Positions 1 to 7,281 are shown, counted from the first letter of the stretch. The stretch is 10,508 bases of DNA from JAPHTQ01 sp051747405 (GCA_051747405.1 JBNJGC010000089.1:1-10508), one strand, 5' to 3'. The notes: generated by a model from the sequence alone, not told the origin. Numbers and translations: made by a program.

Positions 1-849
1 CACGGCGCCGTTGTCGTGGATTACCGTTACCGAGGTGATGCCCTCCACCGGCTTGCCGGTACGCGGGTCGAGGATATGGGTGTAGCGTACCCCCTCGTGT
101 TCGCGATAGCGCATGTAGTTACCGGAGGTGAATACGCTCTCATCTCCGGCCACCTCAATCGAGGCCAGCACCCCCTCCCCCTGCGGATGGCGGACACCGA
201 CACGCCACGGCTCGCCGTTTTTATCGCCAATGGCGCGCAGATCGCCGCCGGCGTTGATGATGGCATTGTCGATACCGAACTCACGCAGCCGCTCTATCGC
301 CAGATCCACCGCATAGCCCTTGGCAAAGGCGCCGAAGTCGAGCTGTACCGCCGGGTTGCTCGAGCGCAGCTCCCCCTGCTCCAGGGTGATGTCCGACATG
401 CGCGGGTTGGCCTCGACCCAGCGGGCGATCGCCTCGTCGGGGGGCGGCGGTCCGTTGGGGCGTTCGCTGCTTTGGAAGCCCCAGAGGTTGAGCAGCCCGC
501 CGATGGCCGGGTCGAACAGCCCCTCGCTCTGCGCCGAGAGTACACTGGAGCGCTCGATGATGGGGATGAGCGAGGGGATCACATCTGCCGGCTCACCGTT
601 GGCAATGGCACGGTTGAGATCCACCAGCGGTCCCGGCTCCCAGGCGTGCCAGTCGTGGTGCATGCGCTGAAAGTCCTGGGTGATGGCGGCCACGGCGCGC
701 TGTTGCTGCGCCGGTCCGCTGTTCCAGATGGTGATATCCACCAGGGTGCCGAAGACGTAGACCTGGTGCGTTTCAGCCTTGGGCGGCTCGCTGCAGCCGA
801 CGGTCGCCAGCAGTGGTGCTAGAAAGAGGAGAATGAGTACTCTGTTCAT
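1..849 (-). CDS. apbE: ApbE-family FAD:protein FMN transferase lipoprotein (3' end cut by window)
   Basis: This gene is open from ATG at 849 to the window edge, giving 283 codons without a stop. ApbE enzymes transfer FMN from FAD to a Ser/Thr of target proteins in the periplasm, using Mg2+. The N-terminus is a lipoprotein signal: a hydrophobic stretch at residues 4-18, then C19 in the context TVGC. Family motifs seen are FDPAIGGLLNLWGF (112-125), DFGAFAKGYAVD (171-182), NAGGD (199-203) and HILDPRTGKPV (258-268). The first of the later motifs is usually D-x-GG-x-AKG in this family, so 'FGAFAKG' is a variant. The metal-binding C-terminal part, expected about 20-70 residues further on, lies outside the window. 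The gene starts 36 nt after the GGDEF-EAL stop on the same strand, has only a weak ribosome site (GAGA), and is probably the third gene of that operon. Family assignment is secure. The flavinylated target is unknown, and no obvious FMN-acceptor protein is present here. Confidence 0.93.
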   Translation of the reverse strand, partial: MNRVLILLFLAPLLATVGCSEPPKAETHQVYVFGTLVDITIWNSGPAQQQRAVAAITQDFQRMHHDWHAWEPGPLVDLNRAIANGEPADVIPSLIPIIERSSVLSAQSEGLFDPAIGGLLNLWGFQSSERPNGPPPPDEAIARWVEANPRMSDITLEQGELRSSNPAVQLDFGAFAKGYAVDLAIERLREFGIDNAIINAGGDLRAIGDKNGEPWRVGVRHPQGEGVLASIEVAGDESVFTSGNYMRYREHEGVRYTHILDPRTGKPVEGITSVTVIHDNGAV

Positions 850-885
850 TGTCTCGATTGACTTGACGCTGTGTAGTGGGCTATC

Positions 886-3800
886 TCAAATCGCTTCGGC
901 ATCGTCGCCGGGGGCCGCCTCGAGCAGGTCGCGGAACGGCCCCGGCGGGATCGGACGGCTGAAGTAGTAGCCCTGCCCCATGTCGCACCCCTCGTGCAGC
1001 AGAAACTCCACCTGTTCGGCCGTCTCCACCCCCTCGGCGATGACACTCAGCTGCAGACTCTTGCCCAGGGCGATCACCGCGCGGGTGATGGCGGTGTCGT
1101 TGCTGTCCTTGGGGATATCCATGACGAAGGAGCGATCGATCTTCAGGTTCTGGATCGGGAAGCGTTTGAGGTAGCTCATGGAGGAGTAGCCGGTACCGAA
1201 GTCGTCGATGGCCAGTTCCACGCCGAGGTTACGCAACCCCTGTAGCGTCTCGGCGGCGATCTCGGGGTAGTGCATGAGCACGCTCTCGGTGATCTCCAGC
1301 TCCAGTAGGTGCGGCTCGAGACCGGTGCGCCGCAGTACCGCGGCGACCTTGTCGACGATGTCGCGGCGCTGGATCTGCACCCCGGAGAGGTTGACCGCGA
1401 TGCGCCGGAAATCCTCGTACTGTCTGGCCCAGGCCACCGCCTGGGTACAGGCCTGCTGCAGCACCCAGTCGCCGATCTCGATAATCATGCCGCTCTCCTC
1501 GGCCAGAGGGATAAACTTGTCGGGCGGTACATTACCGAGTTCCGGATGGGTCCAGCGCAGTAGTGCTTCGGCGCCGATGATACGCCTTTGCGCCAGGTCG
1601 ACCTGAGGCTGGTAGTGGAGCTCCAGTTGATCCCGCTCCAGGGCTCGGCGCAGGGCCGCCTCCAGCTCCATGCGCTCGACCACACTATCGGTCAGCTCCT
1701 GGGTGTAGAACTGATAGGTGTTGCGCCCCTCCTCCTTGGCCCGGTACATGGCGGTATCGGCGTATTTGACCAGGTTCGCCGCCGTGTGGCCGTCATCGGG
1801 GTAGAGGCTGATACCGATGCTGGCCCCGATAAAGAGCTCGTTGCCGTGAACCGAGAAGGGGTGCGAGAGTTTGTCGATCACCTTGCGCGCCACACCCTCG
1901 GCCACCTCGGGGCGCTCCAGATCCTCGATGAGCACGATAAACTCATCACCGCTGAGCCGCGCCACGGTATCCTCTTCGCGCAGCAGGTTCTGCAGCCGCC
2001 GGGCCACATCCTGTAGCAGCAGGTCGCCGACCGGATGGCCCAGGGTGTCGTTGACGTTTTTGAACCGGTCCAGATCGATGAACAGCACCGCAACGGTGCC
2101 GTCGTTGCGCTCGGCGCGGCGAATCGCCTGGTGTAGCCGGTCGTTGAACAGGGTGCGGTTGGGCAGATCGGTTAGCGGGTCGTGGTGCGCCATGTGGTCG
2201 AGCTGCATCTGCGAGCGTTTGACGTGGGTAATATCGGAGAAGACCGCCACATAGTTGGTGATCCGACCGTCGCCATCCCGCACGGTGCTGATGGTCATCC
2301 ACTCGGGGTAGACCTCGCCGTCCTTGCGCCGGTTCCAGATCTCCCCCTGCCAGCGCCCGGAGCGCTCGATGGCACGCCACATATGGCGGTAGAAGGCGCG
2401 GTCCTGACGTTCAGAGCGGCGGAACGAGGGGCGCTGTCCCAGCGCCTCCTCCTCACTGTAGCCGGATATTTCACAGAAGGCCTTGTTGACGGCGATAATG
2501 CGCGCCTCGGCATCGGTGACGATGACCCCATCGGCGGTGTTCTCAAAGACTGCGGCGGACTGGCGCAGCTTGCTCTCCGCCTGACGCTTCTCGGTGACAT
2601 CCCAGAAGATACCGAGGATCCCCACCACATCCCCTTCGCTGTCGCGTATGGGCGTCTTGACGGTGTGGATCACCCTCTCCACGCCACCGGCGGAGAAGGA
2701 CTCGTCCAGCTCCTCGATCTCGCCCTTGCGCATGATGCGATCGTCATCCAGCCGGTATTGGCGGGCATGGGACTCGGAGAAGAGGTCGAAATCGCTCTTC
2801 CCCACCACCGCGTCGGGCTCGAGGTCCACATCCTGGGCAAAGGGGCGGTTGCAGGAGACGTAGATGAAGTTGCGGTCCTTAAAGAAGACCCGCTGCGGCA
2901 GGTTATCAACCAAATTGCGGTACTTGGTCTCACTCTCCAGCAGCATCAGCTCGCGCTGGTGGATGGAGTCGCCCATGGCGTTGAAGGCGTGGGCCAGCTG
3001 GGCAAGCTCGTCGTTGCTGTCGAGCTCGACCCTGGCGCCATAGTTGCCCGACTCATAGGCCTCTGCCCCACGGGTAAGCCGCTCGAGCGGGCGGCTGATG
3101 GTACGGTGCACCAGTATCAGTCCCAAGGGCAGAATCACTACCACGCTGAGCAGCAGCACGACCACGACCAGGGTCAGGGTGTTGCCGATGGCCGTGGCGA
3201 TCTCCTCCTTGGGTACCGTGGCGACAAAGAGCGCCTGTCGCCCCTCCACAAGCCGCAGCGCCATTGAGGCGGTGAAATACTCTCCCAGGTCGTTACGACT
3301 AAAGGGGAGCTGTTCGGTGACGATATTGGTGGCGCTGGTTCGGGCCAGCTGCTCCGGGGTCAGCGCCGGGCCTTTGCCGATCGGCTCCTCCCCCTCCACC
3401 CGCAGGCTGAAATCGATACCGGTCTTGTCACTCAAATCCCCCAGCAGGGTTTCGGTGACATACTGGCGCGCCACCAAAAGCCCTACGCGCATCTGCTCGC
3501 CGTCGGGGAAGGTGCGATAGATGGGGGTGCGATATTCGGCCACGATGCTGCTGCCGCTACCGTGGTAGCGCACCGCCCCCTCGACCAGGCGCGGATGGGG
3601 CAACCGCTCATGGAGGGTCTCTGGCAGCCTCCCCGCCTCCCAGGAGCTGCCGCCGTTATCGCCGGTGGCGAGCATCGGTCGCGGCTCGCCATCGCTGAAC
3701 GAAAGGTAGCCGCTGCGGCCCTGCGACAACCGACTGAAGAAGCCGATAAGTGTGCTGTCCGCACCGTAAAGGGCGATCTCATCGACGCCCGCAGCGCGTG

Positions 3801-4137
3801 CCTCGATACTCAGCTCCCGGGCCAGGGCCTGCTTCTCGCTGTCGTAGATCAGCGGCTGGTAGTCGTCGGGCCGGGCGTACTGGTAGAGCATATTGACGCT
3901 GGCAACCACATCATCACGCAGGGCGATGCGCTGAGCCAGGCTGGAGAGGGTGGTCTCGCGCTCACGCAGCTGTACCGACAGTTCGTTGTAGAGCCGGGCA
4001 AAGCCCTGATCCGCCTGCTGGTAGTAGAAACGCTCCACCAGCACCGCGAACGAGCCGGCGATCAGCAGCAGGATCAGCAGGATGGTAGCCAGCTGCAGCA
4101 GTAACAGTTTGCCTTTGATGGTGGTGAGGAGTCGCAT
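886..4137 (-). CDS. Membrane-bound sensor HAMP-PAS-PAS-GGDEF-EAL (c-di-GMP cyclase/phosphodiesterase)
   Basis: This is a 1083-aa inner-membrane protein predicted to make and/or degrade c-di-GMP. In order, it has TM1 (about 12-34), a periplasmic sensor of about 280 residues (35-318, possibly Cache-like), TM2 (320-344), HAMP (345-397), PAS (402-519), PAS (524-641), GGDEF (647-809) and EAL (825-1070). The cyclase motif is SGDEF (729-733), with a non-canonical first residue. An RxxD inhibitory site, REED (720-723), lies five residues before it, and the metal-site segment FIDLDRFK is present. The EAL domain has E857 (EAL), E948 (LEITES), DDFGTG (978-983), K999 (KIDRSF) and E1035 (EGVE), so phosphodiesterase activity is expected. 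The frame extends upstream to 4230, but that would overlap the upstream gene. ATG 4137 gives a normal basic n-region before TM1 and lies 7 nt after the upstream stop, with no clear Shine-Dalgarno, so translational coupling is likely. Domain calls are firm; the ligand and the net activity are inferred. Confidence 0.95.
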   Translation of the reverse strand: MRLLTTIKGKLLLLQLATILLILLLIAGSFAVLVERFYYQQADQGFARLYNELSVQLRERETTLSSLAQRIALRDDVVASVNMLYQYARPDDYQPLIYDSEKQALARELSIEARAAGVDEIALYGADSTLIGFFSRLSQGRSGYLSFSDGEPRPMLATGDNGGSSWEAGRLPETLHERLPHPRLVEGAVRYHGSGSSIVAEYRTPIYRTFPDGEQMRVGLLVARQYVTETLLGDLSDKTGIDFSLRVEGEEPIGKGPALTPEQLARTSATNIVTEQLPFSRNDLGEYFTASMALRLVEGRQALFVATVPKEEIATAIGNTLTLVVVVLLLSVVVILPLGLILVHRTISRPLERLTRGAEAYESGNYGARVELDSNDELAQLAHAFNAMGDSIHQRELMLLESETKYRNLVDNLPQRVFFKDRNFIYVSCNRPFAQDVDLEPDAVVGKSDFDLFSESHARQYRLDDDRIMRKGEIEELDESFSAGGVERVIHTVKTPIRDSEGDVVGILGIFWDVTEKRQAESKLRQSAAVFENTADGVIVTDAEARIIAVNKAFCEISGYSEEEALGQRPSFRRSERQDRAFYRHMWRAIERSGRWQGEIWNRRKDGEVYPEWMTISTVRDGDGRITNYVAVFSDITHVKRSQMQLDHMAHHDPLTDLPNRTLFNDRLHQAIRRAERNDGTVAVLFIDLDRFKNVNDTLGHPVGDLLLQDVARRLQNLLREEDTVARLSGDEFIVLIEDLERPEVAEGVARKVIDKLSHPFSVHGNELFIGASIGISLYPDDGHTAANLVKYADTAMYRAKEEGRNTYQFYTQELTDSVVERMELEAALRRALERDQLELHYQPQVDLAQRRIIGAEALLRWTHPELGNVPPDKFIPLAEESGMIIEIGDWVLQQACTQAVAWARQYEDFRRIAVNLSGVQIQRRDIVDKVAAVLRRTGLEPHLLELEITESVLMHYPEIAAETLQGLRNLGVELAIDDFGTGYSSMSYLKRFPIQNLKIDRSFVMDIPKDSNDTAITRAVIALGKSLQLSVIAEGVETAEQVEFLLHEGCDMGQGYYFSRPIPPGPFRDLLEAAPGDDAEAI

Positions 4138-4144
4138 TCGGGAT

Positions 4145-5080
4145 TCAGAAGATCGGTTCGACCTGGTCGATATTGTCAAGGGTGACGCGGGTGGAGGGGA
4201 CCGAAATCCGCTTCGGCAACGCCTCTCCACGAATAATCTTCAGTACCGCCTCCTCGGCCTCTGCGGCACAGGTGGGGTAGGTGAAGCTGGCGGCCTGCTC
4301 GCCGCGGCGGATCGCCTCGCGCGCTTCGCTGATATAGTCGATGCCCACGGTCACTAGCTGCGTCAGATCGTACCCGTTCTGCCTCAGGGCGATGCGCGCT
4401 CCGCTGGCCATGCTGTCGCTCTGGGCGTAGATGGCATTGAAGTCGATCCCTTCGCGCAGCACCTCCTCCACGGCCTTGATGGCGTCGTTGCGCAGAAAAT
4501 TGGCCTCTTTCATCGCCACCACCTGCATCGACGGGTACGCCTGCAGCGCGTCGAGAAAGGCGTGGGTACGCTGCAGGGTGGTAGTCGACGAGGGCACTCC
4601 CTGCAACATCAAAATACGCCCGCCATCGGGCAACTCATCGGCCATAAACGCGGCCGCCTGACGGGCGATGGCGGCATCATCCGGGGCGATAAAGGTGGTG
4701 TAGTCATCGCTGTCGATGAGGCGGGTGAGCAGGATCACCGGCACCCCACGCCGATAGGCGCGCTGGACCACCGGCGTCATGGCATGAGCGTCACGGGGGC
4801 TGGTGATGAGGATATCCACACCGCGAATCAGCAGATCCTCGATATCCCGGACCTGCTTGGCCGTGCGTCCCATCCCATCGGTGTAGATGAAGCGTATATC
4901 GGGGTGTCGGGCCAGGCGCTGTTCCAGCTGCTTGACCTGCGCCAGGCGCCAGTCGTTGGCCAGCGTATCCTGGGCAAAACCCACCACGGTCTCGGCCCAG
5001 GCGCCGCCGGAGATAAGGCAGAGGCCGAGCAGCAGATGGCGATAAGTGCGAAACAGGTCGAAAGTGAGAAGGTTAGCCAT
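4145..5080 (-). CDS. Periplasmic type-1 sugar-binding-like protein (RbsB/LuxP fold)
   Basis: This 311-aa exported protein has the two-lobed type-1 periplasmic binding protein pattern (Peripla_BP_4; RbsB, LuxP, TorT relatives). The signal peptide runs to AWA|E (cleavage after residue 29). The mature protein opens with a beta-strand and loop, VVGFAQDTLANDW, comparable to the ribose-binding-protein start. Further family positions are ITSPRDAHA (92-100), the hinge-region APDD (132-135), R171 after the Gly/Ser/Thr loop, AQSD with D222, and GID with D248. These fit a polar ligand such as a sugar or AI-2, but the ligand cannot be named. Longer starts at 5125 (ATG) and 5167 (GTG) are possible. I prefer 5080 because it gives a clean signal peptide and because a good -10 box covers 5121-5126. 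No ABC permease or ATPase gene is adjacent. The next gene, 7 nt on, is the GGDEF-EAL sensor, so a receptor-subunit role is more likely than transport. Confidence 0.88.
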   Translation of the reverse strand: MANLLTFDLFRTYRHLLLGLCLISGGAWAETVVGFAQDTLANDWRLAQVKQLEQRLARHPDIRFIYTDGMGRTAKQVRDIEDLLIRGVDILITSPRDAHAMTPVVQRAYRRGVPVILLTRLIDSDDYTTFIAPDDAAIARQAAAFMADELPDGGRILMLQGVPSSTTTLQRTHAFLDALQAYPSMQVVAMKEANFLRNDAIKAVEEVLREGIDFNAIYAQSDSMASGARIALRQNGYDLTQLVTVGIDYISEAREAIRRGEQAASFTYPTCAAEAEEAVLKIIRGEALPKRISVPSTRVTLDNIDQVEPIF

Positions 5081-5120
5081 AGCTTGGATGAGACTCACGC
5101 AGCAGCGCCGCAAAGCCTCA

Positions 5121-5148
5121 ATCATACGGGTTGGCGCAGGCAAAACAA
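5121..5148 (-). promoter_or_regulatory. Sigma-70-type promoter of the binding-protein/GGDEF-EAL operon
   Basis: On the minus strand TTGTTT (5148-5143) is followed after 16 nt by TATGAT (5126-5121), which matches five of six bases of the -10 consensus. Transcription would start near 5114 and leave a leader of about 34 nt before ATG 5080. This position argues against the longer starts at 5125 and 5167. The call rests on eye matching only. Confidence 0.5.
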
Positions 5149-5178
5149 GTCGGACAGACTCTGACACGCCTGCCAGGC

Positions 5179-5201
5179 TCCCTCCGGCACGACGGGAGGG
5201 A
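5179..5201. promoter_or_regulatory. Inverted repeat between divergent promoters
   Basis: TCCCTCC (5179-5185) and GGAGGGA (5195-5201) form a perfect 7-bp dyad with a 9-nt loop. A second short dyad, GGGAC/GTCCC (5198-5202 / 5205-5209), overlaps it, so only one could form at a time. The site sits upstream of both the leftward and the rightward promoter. It could be an operator, or simply GC-rich chance symmetry; no T-run follows that would make it a terminator. Confidence 0.3.
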
Positions 5202-5221
5202 CTCGTCCCCCTTCGGCTGGA

Positions 5222-5255
5222 TTGGGGTGCACATAGGCAGAGCTGTTCTACACTT
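5222..5255 (+). promoter_or_regulatory. Probable sigma-S-type promoter of cfa
   Basis: The string CTACACTT at 5248-5255 matches the extended -10 consensus reported for sigma-S promoters (CTAYACTT) at every position. A poor -35-like TTGGGG lies at 5222-5227 with an over-long 21-nt spacer, which is tolerable for sigma-S. Transcription would start near 5261, leaving a leader of about 64 nt. E. coli cfa is known to have a sigma-S-dependent promoter, which supports the reading. Confidence 0.5.
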
Positions 5256-5275
5256 GGAGTGTGCAGTCATGACAA

Positions 5276-5294
5276 GGCGCCCGCAAGAGGCGCC
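5276..5294 (+). promoter_or_regulatory. GC hairpin in the cfa leader
   Basis: GGCGCC at 5276-5281 and again at 5289-5294 pair as a 6-bp all-GC stem with a 7-nt loop in the predicted 5' UTR of cfa. It ends 16 nt before the GAGGGA ribosome site (5311-5316). It could protect the mRNA 5' end or take part in post-transcriptional control, as the E. coli cfa leader does with small RNAs. No function can be shown from the sequence. Confidence 0.3.
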
Positions 5295-5324
5295 AGTGTG
5301 ACGACAACCCGAGGGAGCTAAAGG

Positions 5325-6500
5325 ATGAAGAGTGAAGCCACAGACGCCACCCCCCTGCCCAACCATTCACCGCACAGAGCGACCCCCCCGCCGGCTATCC
5401 TGGAGGAGCTTCTGGAGGGGACCGGCGTATGTTTCAACGGCGACGCCCCCTGGGACATCCAGGTACACAATCCGCAGACCTACCAGCGCATCCTGAGCAA
5501 GGGCTCGCTGGGATTCGGCGAGGCCTACATGGACGGCATGTGGGAGGCGCAGCGGCTCGATGAGCTCTTCCACCGGCTGTTGCGCGCCGGGGTCGATGAA
5601 AGGGTCCAAAACCTGCAACGCATCCGCCTGCTGTTGGCCGTGGCGCGCAATACCCTGCTCAACCCGCAGTCCTACCGACGCGCTTTCCAGGTAGGGGAGC
5701 AGCACTACGACACCGGCAACGATATCTTCGAGGCGATGCTCGACTCCAGCATGAGCTACTCCTGCGGCTATTGGGCGGAGGCCGACAACCTGGAGCAGGC
5801 GCAGTTCGACAAGCTCGACCTCATCTGCCGCAAGCTCGAACTCCAGCCGGGGGAGAAGCTGCTCGACATCGGCTGCGGCTGGGGCGGCATGGCCCGCCAC
5901 GCCGCGGAGCATTACGGCGTGGAGGTCACCGGCGTGACCGTCTCCCGCGAACAGCAGAAGCTGGCGCAGGAGCGCTGCCGGGATCTGCCGGTGCGTATCG
6001 AGCTGATGGACTACCGGGATCTCACCGGTCGCTACGACAAGATCGTCTCGGTGGGCATGTTCGAGCATGTGGGACCGAAGAACTACCCCTGCTACTTTGC
6101 AGCCGCCGAGCGCCTGCTCAAAGAGCAGGGGCTGTTCCTGCTGCACACCATCGGCGACAACTTCACCTGCCGCGGCACCGACCCCTGGATCGAGAAGTAC
6201 ATCTTCCCCAACGGCAAGCTCCCCTCCGCCCGCCAGCTCTCCACGGCTGTGGAGGGGCGCTTTCTCATCGAGGACTGGCACAACTTCGGCCCCGACTACG
6301 ACACCACCCTGATGGCCTGGTGGGAAAACTTCGAACGGGCGTGGCCGACACTGCGTCGGCGCTACGACCAGCGCTTCTACCGCATGTGGCACTACTATCT
6401 GATGAGCTGTGCCGGCCTGTTTCGTGCGCGTCAGGCGCAATTGTGGCAGCTGGTGCTGAGCAAAACCGGGCGCCAAGGTCTCTACCGCTCGGTGCGCTGA
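5325..6500 (+). CDS. cfa: Cyclopropane-fatty-acyl-phospholipid synthase
   Basis: This 391-aa enzyme transfers a methylene group from S-adenosylmethionine to cis double bonds of membrane phospholipid acyl chains, a membrane-hardening reaction of stationary phase and stress. The SAM-binding motif is DIGCGWGG (181-188). Active-site residues line up with E. coli Cfa (382 aa) at a constant offset of +8: C147 (SYSCGYW), E247 (MFEHVG), H274 and I276 (LLHTIG), and Y325 (GPDYDTT). These correspond to C139, E239, H266, I268 and Y317, the bicarbonate and active-site set, so the enzyme should be active. The length is normal apart from a slightly longer proline-rich N-terminus. ATG 5325 is preceded by GAGGGA at 8-nt spacing. 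The gene appears to have its own sigma-S-like promoter and is transcribed divergently from the binding-protein operon. A large open frame on the opposite strand is a codon shadow of this gene. Confidence 0.97.
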   Translation: MKSEATDATPLPNHSPHRATPPPAILEELLEGTGVCFNGDAPWDIQVHNPQTYQRILSKGSLGFGEAYMDGMWEAQRLDELFHRLLRAGVDERVQNLQRIRLLLAVARNTLLNPQSYRRAFQVGEQHYDTGNDIFEAMLDSSMSYSCGYWAEADNLEQAQFDKLDLICRKLELQPGEKLLDIGCGWGGMARHAAEHYGVEVTGVTVSREQQKLAQERCRDLPVRIELMDYRDLTGRYDKIVSVGMFEHVGPKNYPCYFAAAERLLKEQGLFLLHTIGDNFTCRGTDPWIEKYIFPNGKLPSARQLSTAVEGRFLIEDWHNFGPDYDTTLMAWWENFERAWPTLRRRYDQRFYRMWHYYLMSCAGLFRARQAQLWQLVLSKTGRQGLYRSVR

Positions 6501-6511
6501 GCCGGGAGCAG

Positions 6512-6545
6512 CACCGCGCCGGCCATTTGCGCCACTGGCGCGGTG
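6512..6545 (+). terminator. Strong hairpin between cfa and the amidotransferase gene (no T-tract)
   Basis: CACCGCGCC (6512-6520) and GGCGCGGTG (6537-6545) are perfect 9-bp inverted arms around a 16-nt loop. No run of T follows, so it is not a canonical intrinsic terminator. It may attenuate read-through, stabilise the 3' end of the cfa message, or control initiation at the ATG 16 nt downstream. Confidence 0.35.
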
Positions 6546-6561
6546 GTGATTCAATGCGCTG

Positions 6562-7275
6562 ATGAACATACACCTGCTACAGCATGTCCCCTACGAAGGT
6601 CCGGGCAGCATCGAGTCCTGGGCCATCAACCACGGCCACAGCCTGAGCGTTACCCGCCTCTACGCCGGCGACCCGCTGCCAGGGCTCGAACGGTTCGATC
6701 TGCTGGTGGTGCTGGGCGGGCCGATGAGTGTTCACGACCAGTACACCCACGTCTGGCTCAAGGCCGAGCAGTGGTTCATCCAGCAGGTGCTGGAGGCAGG
6801 TAAACCGATCCTCGGCATCTGCCTCGGGGCACAGCTTATCGCCCGCGTTCTCGGCAGCGAAGTCGCCCCGGCCCGGCAGGGCGAGTACGGCTGGTACCCG
6901 GTGACGCTGGCACCGGAGTTCGCCGCCTCCGACTTCGGCCAGCGCCTGCCGGCGCAGTTCGACGCCTTCCACTGGCACGGCGAAACCTTCACCCTGCCCG
7001 ACGGGGCCAGCCGTATCGGCAGCAGCGAGCAGTGCCCGGAGCAGGGATTCATCTATAACGACAGGGTGATCGCCCTGCAGTGTCACCTGGAGACCACCCA
7101 GCTTGCAGCCGAGAGCCTGATCCGCAACAACCCCGAGGCGCTTCACGCCCCCGGTGCCGAACAGTCCGAAGCGGCGATCCTCGACGATCCCCTGCGCTTT
7201 ATCGAGGCCAATCGCATCATGGCGGTGATCCTGGAGCACCTGGCCGAACAGGCCGCGGCCATGCCACATATGTGA
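6562..7275 (+). CDS. Stand-alone class I glutamine amidotransferase-like protein
   Basis: This is a 237-aa cytoplasmic protein with a complete class I glutaminase triad. The nucleophile is C87 in GICLGAQLIA, and H175 with E177 lie in LQCHLETT. The oxyanion-loop motif LGGPMSV (51-57) and the HWHGETF segment (137-143) are also typical. Such proteins release ammonia from glutamine for a partner synthase or act on gamma-glutamyl substrates. This one has no fused synthetase domain and no amidating partner nearby, so the substrate is unknown. It resembles the GuaA-like 'type 1 glutamine amidotransferase' group rather than a named biosynthetic subunit. The gene follows cfa by 61 nt on the same strand, with a stable hairpin in the gap and only a weak, distant GGTGG ribosome site. 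Its expression may therefore depend on cfa transcription. The family is secure; the role is open. Confidence 0.92.
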   Translation: MNIHLLQHVPYEGPGSIESWAINHGHSLSVTRLYAGDPLPGLERFDLLVVLGGPMSVHDQYTHVWLKAEQWFIQQVLEAGKPILGICLGAQLIARVLGSEVAPARQGEYGWYPVTLAPEFAASDFGQRLPAQFDAFHWHGETFTLPDGASRIGSSEQCPEQGFIYNDRVIALQCHLETTQLAAESLIRNNPEALHAPGAEQSEAAILDDPLRFIEANRIMAVILEHLAEQAAAMPHM

Positions 7276-7281
7276 CCGAGG

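Noticed and set aside
16..822. A 268-codon plus-strand open frame opposite apbE.
   Set aside because: The minus strand encodes clear ApbE motifs over the same span, so this is its shadow.
2182..3267. A 361-codon plus-strand open frame inside the GGDEF-EAL gene.
   Set aside because: It mirrors the PAS and HAMP coding sequence on the other strand and shows no domain or convincing ribosome site.
4138..4230. In-frame 31-residue extension of the GGDEF-EAL protein, upstream of ATG 4137.
   Set aside because: It would overlap the binding-protein gene by about 86 nt and put an Arg/Ser/Pro-rich segment before the first membrane helix. The coupled start at 4137 is more natural.
5367..6569. A 400-codon open frame on the minus strand opposite cfa, longer than cfa itself.
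   Set aside because: It is a codon shadow in GC-rich DNA. Cfa on the plus strand has every catalytic residue, while the antisense product has no recognisable domain and low-complexity composition.
7265..7274. Perfect palindrome CACATATGTG at the end of the amidotransferase gene.
   Set aside because: It lies over the last codons and the stop and is short; chance symmetry is as likely as an operator.
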